Source: Rhizopus sp. PT2906
Lineage: Eukaryota; Mucoromycota; Mucoromycetes; Mucorales; Rhizopodaceae
Direction: 5' to 3'
Assembly: GCA_025529335.1 (NCBI GenBank)
Contig: JAMYHX010000549.1
Location: 1 to 26,404, forward strand
DNA: 26,404 nt
Shown: positions 22,141 to 26,404 of the stretch, piece after piece
How the letters are laid out: each line of letters starts with the position of its first letter
Position numbering within the stretch: position 1 is the stretch's first letter
Notes under the pieces: generated by a model
The model's database searches: none
Told to the model about the DNA's origin: nothing
What the model saw: the letters and a program-made list of their open reading frames with translations, nothing else
Position numbers and translations under genes: made by a program

Positions 22141-22228
22141 CTATCAGATACTTTATATATATGTATATATACATATATTCAAATTAATATAATGTTTGAT
22201 TTTCTAGCTATTAAGGCTTTTTTTTTCT

Positions 22229-22417
22229 GCTTGCCTTGCTTTGAATGGACTTTATATTGCAGTTTTTGAGGGTTCTGCTCGCTTTCCAACATCTGATTTC
22301 TTTAAGCTGGTAAAGCTTATGTTTAAATTCAAAGTAAAAAAAATTAATGCAGATGATTCTTTACTGACTACTGATATAATAATCAATTACATAGATGGCA
22401 GCAATAGGAATTTGTGA
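22229..22417 (+). pseudogene. short coding-like fragment containing a GSARF motif
   Basis: One + frame reads ACLALNGLYIAVFEGSARFP, then SDFFKLVKLMFKFKVKKIN, then INYIDGSNRNL to a stop at 22415-22417. The 5' end is unclear. The same five residues GSARF recur in the next island (around 22900-22920), which may mean these pieces come from one gene or family. No function is recognised. Confidence 0.3.
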
Positions 22418-22715
22418 GCTAAGAAAAATACAGATGTTAAGTAATAGTCTCGCAGAAACAGATGGCAATGACTTTACAAGCTAGAAACGACCTGGTTGTT
22501 TTTTGCCTGCGACGTCTAAATCGAAGCTACGACTTCTTCCTTATACTTAGCAGACTGTATTTAAGTCAAAACACTTGTTTGAGAGCGTAAGAGCTACTTT
22601 AATATTCAAAACATTACATATTAACAACTTTTTAAATAAAGTGCATGATTAAGTTGAGAAAACATATTTTATATCTCAATTTCTTTCACTGCTTAATCTT
22701 CATCAACCTCGCTTT

Positions 22716-23391
22716 ATGCTGCGTGTTATCGTACAAAGCAATCCATCCCTACAACAATGGCAAATTGATTTTGCTACATCTTTAGCAATACGCGATATGA
22801 GCCAGATTCACCCTTGGATCTATACATACGACAGTCGCGACTATAACAGAGTAGGTGTATATACAAGGAGGAGTAACTGGCCTTGTTTTGCTTTCTCGAT
22901 AATCAAGGGCTCTGCTCGGTTTGCTGCGCTTGACAGCAATAATATGGATTGGGAGCTTCAGTACATCTGACCCAAGAATAAGACTAAATCATTCTAGCTT
23001 CAACAAGCCCAGTTTCTTATTGTAATTGTGTATTTCCTGCCCTTTTTAGAATATTGGGATCTTGAAGCTTGATTCCAGTTGAAACAGAGTAACTACAGTG
23101 ATTTCATCAAGAACCAATTCGTGTCTCTCTTTGGACTAGGCGGTATTGATTTATTTATATTGGGACAACAGCAAAAGTACAATCATTGTGAAAGAAACGG
23201 CGTTCATTATGCAATTATTGACGGAGTAAATGATAATATCGATTTTGAGCAGATCAAAATTGAGTATGTATATAGTAAAACTGCTCGACTTCTATTTAAC
23301 CATGATGGAGATGCGCGTACCTGAACAAAACGATAACAATAATGATGCTTTAGCCCTTCAATGGAATACGTTTAATATCAAGTGGAAATAG
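22716..23391 (+). pseudogene. broken coding-like island of unknown family (second part)
   Basis: At 22716-22970 a + frame reads MLRVIVQSNPSLQQWQIDFA, then IHPWIYTYDSRDYNRVGVYT, then KGSARFAALDSNNMDWELQY. At 23079-23324 it continues with YSDFIKNQFVSLFGLGGIDL, then HYAIIDGVNDNIDFEQIKIE, then KTARLLFNHDGDA. A one-base shift after that opens VPEQNDNNNDALALQWNTFN to a stop at 23391. An intron could bridge 22970-23079, but I cannot join the parts with confidence. It is likely a decayed or fragmented gene, perhaps of a repeated, lineage-specific family. No domain is recognised. Confidence 0.4.
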
Positions 23392-23884
23392 TATATTCTT
23401 TCTTGATAACGTCAAATTCCAGAAAATACGTAGATTGGTTCAAACTGCTAAAGACAACTAATTTTTTAAGTAAGAAAAAAAAAACAAGCATTGCTCATCT
23501 TAATATCATCACCCCGTATTGCAGTACTTTACTAGAGCTACATTCTTTTAAAAAGTCGTAGTTATATTCTTTTATTTATTTAATAGACTACATTTACAAT
23601 ATTTTTTCACTCTACAAGCTAATTGATGTGGATTTATTAACAAGTAGAGATTAGCTTCGCATTTTTTGCAAGGCGAGCTCTTTTCTTCATTTGATTTCAT
23701 TTTACTAATAGCACAACACCTTATGCTTCCCAGAATTATTACCATACTCAATGTTCTCTTGGCTTTTAATGTTTTACTAAAATCAGATTTGAATTAATTT
23801 GCAGGCAGGATGGAGTGCAAACAATAAAACCCTAAGTAACATATATCATTTGTGATTAATGCGTTTAATCGTATTTCCAAAGGA
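23392..23884. other. AT-rich spacer without a gene
   Basis: Stops occur in all frames. There is a poly-A run at about 23476-23484. No repeat or RNA gene was recognised. Confidence 0.45.
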
Positions 23885-24510
23885 TTACGGTTCATTACGC
23901 CTGCTAGTCGTCTTTATAGTAGTCAGCTGATGCGAGCCAGTCACTGCGTTAGGAACGACGGTTAGCGTCTCTAATTTACCAGTACTATAGATATTACTGA
24001 TGGGAATATGCTGAGAAGGATGTTCTTCAGTATCAAATAACTCTATGATATGACTGTTTCTGTATTGATTGTTGTTCAAGTTGTTATCTTGATATATAAG
24101 AACTTGATTAGCATTTCTTGGAATGAAGGGATTTTCGATCATTGCTATTTTACGAGGTCTATTTCCATTACACCATTCATCTGCGTGATTAATCCGATCT
24201 TGGAAATTACAAGAACTGCTCTGAATACAAAATTGATTGGTTTCTCGTAAGAGAACAGCACGGAAGCGACTTTTGATTAAAGCGTCATTTGTAATGTTTT
24301 CTAATTTTGCTGCTTCACGTAGTCTTGCGAGGAATATTTGAGGATGTTCTTGTTCTCCTTGATGCAGTTCATTAAATTCCAATTGTAACATTGTATAAAC
24401 TCAGACGTAATGTAATGCTTTTTAAGTAAATCCATAGCTTTGTCATAGGATAGATCTTTATTATTTTTCTGAATTTCGTGTTCAAAATAGACTTTTGCTG
24501 CACGTCGTAA
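23885..24510 (-). pseudogene. LTR-retrotransposon gag-like relic
   Basis: The - strand frame 24391-23885 encodes 168 residues. They include QGEQEHPQIFLARLREAAKL, then ALIKSRFRAVLLRETNQFC, then FQDRINHADEWCNGNRP and IENPF. The pattern of a short helix with FLARLREAA followed by RFRAxLL resembles the capsid-like part of Ty3/gypsy-type Gag proteins in Mucorales. Coding sequence continues upstream in another frame (24510-24392; FEHEIQKNNKDLSYDKAMDL, then KKHYITSEFIQ), offset by about one base, so the gene is frameshifted. No protease, reverse transcriptase or integrase follows on the downstream side (below 23885). It is a solitary fragment in this window. The gag assignment is from motif memory and is moderate. 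Confidence 0.55.
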
Positions 24511-25097
24511 TCATCCTGTAGGACTGATCATTGTAAATATTTTTCTTGAATTCTGATATGTAAGAGCAATGTTTTTTTGATGAGTTTATATTTGTTTTTT
24601 CTTGCAAGCTTTTGTGTTAAATTTCTTGTTGCTTTTGGTTTTGTTTTCCACCAAATTCAATTGCTTGTTTTAGCTTAATGATCTTGGAGAGTTTAAAAGT
24701 AAAAAAGATCAAAGTAATAAATTGAGTATAATATTTCATGTAACCATCATATTCTGAAAAATCAAATATAACAAGTTTGAATTGATGTCTTCATAAGAGA
24801 AAGAGTTGTAAGATATTTGAATGAGAATAATACTATAGATTGATTAATCTAACTTAAATCGAATTATCCTTTATTCAAAATATTGAGTTATTTATATTGA
24901 TAAAAATAATAGGAGGAATGGTGTTCGCACTATCTCATAGCAAAGCGTATGCACATTATGTAATGATATCTTGCTAGTTGACAATGTTAGTCCTAATGGT
25001 GTGGGTTGAAAGGGCTATCAGGGGCAAACTTCTGAATCTTGTTTACAATGACAATGTAATTTTCTGCAAGAGATATAGGTTGTTAATAATTCAAAAT

Positions 25098-25136
25098 GTT
25101 TTATTGAGTTTTTATGAGTTTGGGTACTTGAAATGA
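25098..25136 (+). repeat. diverged direct repeat, first copy
   Basis: The stretch GTTTTATTGAG to GGGTACTTGAAATGA matches 26336-26373 (GTTTTCTTGAG to AGGTGCTTGAAGTGA) at about 32 of 39 aligned positions with one gap, counted by eye. Weaker similarity extends upstream in both copies from a TGTAATTTT start (about 25056 and 26288). The two copies are about 1.24 kb apart in the same orientation. Confidence 0.5.
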
Positions 25137-25396
25137 ATACTGGACCCTGTACATAAGATCAAATATAAGAAGAGTAAAGGCAAAGAAAAGATAAGAAAAG
25201 AGACCAGAAGCTTTTACAACAAAAGGATCTCTGTTTACTTGAATATAAGTATGAATTAAATCGTTAATAATAACCCTTTGAATTGTTTTCCACAGGAAAG
25301 AGTATTTATATTATTTCTTTGTTTGCAGTGTAGAATCGATATTTGCTCGGGTAGGTTTAAAGCGTAATTTTTGGCTTAACAAGTCGTTTATGATAA

Positions 25397-25409
25397 TGAC
25401 CACCAGATC
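25397..25409 (+). repeat. TGACCACCAGATC repeat, copy 1
   Basis: This exact 13-mer recurs at 26371-26383, and with one change at 25991-26003. Similar A/T-rich sequence with GAGTT and AATAAAGTAA follows copies 1 and 2, so the homology is longer than the motif. Confidence 0.5.
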
Positions 25410-25990
25410 AATATAAGTAATTGAGTTATAAAGTGTAACAATAAAGTAATTGGTCAAAATGGAAAAGATAAAAGACTATTCAGATCAGTAAATCAAAAAG
25501 ACAGGTAAATACTTTTAGAACTCTTTTATTCGATAATATAAAGCTGCCGTTCAAAGGGTATTTTCAATAAAGGTGTTCATCGTCAATGATTTGAAATTCT
25601 ACTGCATAACTTGTATCTATATGCTTGATGAATTTATTTGTGGTTGCTTATGATTCTAACTGCTCAGTTTTCTACATTCTTAACAACACCATGTTGTCTA
25701 CGGGGCTGTTGTTGAGGATCTACATGGTAGATTTATTCTTTGATGTGCTAATTCTATTGTTGATTACAACGGTACAAAAGTACCAAATCTGTCACAGCAG
25801 CTTCATCCTTTTCAACAAAACGAAAGCTTTCACAAGACCGACATTTTTCATTATAATTTTGTAGACAATGGGTTTGAGTACGTTATAAAAGATAATAAAA
25901 ATAGAAGTTTGTGTGTTCGTTATCTTTGTACGGCTTGGGGTTCGTAGCAAAAGTGTTTAAAAGGCAAAGTTATAATAAAGGTTCGATATG

Positions 25991-26024
25991 TGACCACCAA
26001 ATCGTGTAAAGTTGATCAGACTGA
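25991..26024 (+). repeat. TGACCACCA repeat, copy 2
   Basis: These 34 nt match 26371-26404 at 30 of 34 positions, counted by eye. The shared part ends in TAAAGTTGATCA and ACTGA. Copy 3 is cut off by the window end, so the repeat is longer. Confidence 0.6.
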
Positions 26025-26370
26025 GTTGCACAAAGTAAAAGAATAATAAAGAATATAAAAAAAGGTTCCTGAATCCACTTGATTGGATTATTCAGAAGTA
26101 AAATAAAAGATAAAGATAAAAAGAAAAGGTTGTGATTCAAATCGTAAGTGATTTATTGAATGTATTTCGAAAAATGAAAAAGACAATGCCTTTTATACTT
26201 GTTAAAAATAAATTTGGTCTATATAAGGTTCATTTGATTTAAAGTTCATTGCATTTATGGTTCAAACGTTAAATGGACAAACCTTATTGTAATTTTTCTT
26301 CTTAGGGGTTGTAGAGGTTGTTGTTATTATGAAGAGTTTTCTTGAGATTTATAAGTTTAGGTGCTTGAAG

Positions 26371-26404
26371 TGACCACCAGATCTTTTAAAGTTGATCAAA
26401 CTGA
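26371..26404 (+). repeat. TGACCACCA repeat, copy 3 (cut by window end)
   Basis: This is the third copy of the unit seen at 25397 and 25991. It directly follows the second copy of the GTTTT...CTTGAAGTGA repeat. Having both repeat types joined here suggests one composite element end. Confidence 0.55.

Larger units (their letters stand above)
24511..26404. other. AT-rich, repeat-bearing tail without a gene
   Basis: About 1.9 kb of AT-rich DNA to the window edge. The only long open frame, 25625-25864 on +, is hydrophobic and has no recognised content. Diverged repeats within it are listed separately. It may be the decayed flank of the gag element or another repeat family cut by the window end. 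Confidence 0.45.

Noticed and set aside
25397..26404. Possible CRISPR-like array of TGACCACCAGATC units
   Set aside because: The copies are hundreds of bases apart, irregularly spaced and diverged, and the genome is eukaryotic.

Overview
The window looks like nuclear DNA of an early-diverging filamentous fungus, most likely Mucoromycota (Mucorales). The reasons are compact genes broken by many short GT-AG introns (about 45-70 nt), AT-rich intergenic DNA with poly-A/T runs, an Ssn6-type TPR/poly-Q corepressor, a KDM3-type JmjC protein, and decayed copies of a Fanzor (eukaryotic TnpB-like) gene, a Tc1/mariner-like transposase and an LTR-retrotransposon gag. The species cannot be fixed from sequence alone.

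Region 1 (about 0.6-5.8 kb) holds normal genes. RPB6 (RNA polymerase I/II/III shared subunit, +, 4 exons) is followed by an SSN6/CYC8-like corepressor (+, 8 exons). A tetraspanin (-, 4 exons, one GC-AG intron) converges tail-to-tail on the corepressor across a palindromic, apparently bidirectional polyadenylation site.

Region 2 (about 5.8-9.2 kb) is gene-poor. It contains a Tc1/mariner-like transposase relic (-) with frameshifts, stops and two substituted catalytic positions, then about 1.2 kb with no gene I can support.

Region 3 (9.2-16.6 kb) is again gene-dense. It has an EI24-domain membrane protein (-), a PUF-family RNA-binding protein with eight repeats (-), a dolichyldiphosphatase-like PAP2 enzyme (-) and, divergently transcribed, a KDM3-like JmjC protein (+). 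All four can be assembled into uninterrupted multi-exon reading frames.

Region 4 (16.6-26.4 kb) is a transposon graveyard. A nearly full-length Fanzor pseudogene (-) lies tail-to-tail against the JmjC gene. It keeps its zinc-knuckle, the RuvC D-x-G motif, a C-terminal zinc finger and the NRD motif, but carries about five frameshifts and three in-frame stops. Beyond it are coding-like islands I cannot identify, a gag relic, and an AT-rich tail with diverged direct repeats that reach the window edge.

The intact genes serve unrelated housekeeping and regulatory roles: transcription, chromatin, mRNA control, glycosylation-lipid recycling and membrane organisation. They do not form a cluster. The most unusual item is the decayed RNA-guided-nuclease-like Fanzor locus beside a putative histone demethylase gene, at the border between gene-rich and repeat-rich DNA. 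I found no CRISPR array, tRNA or rRNA gene.
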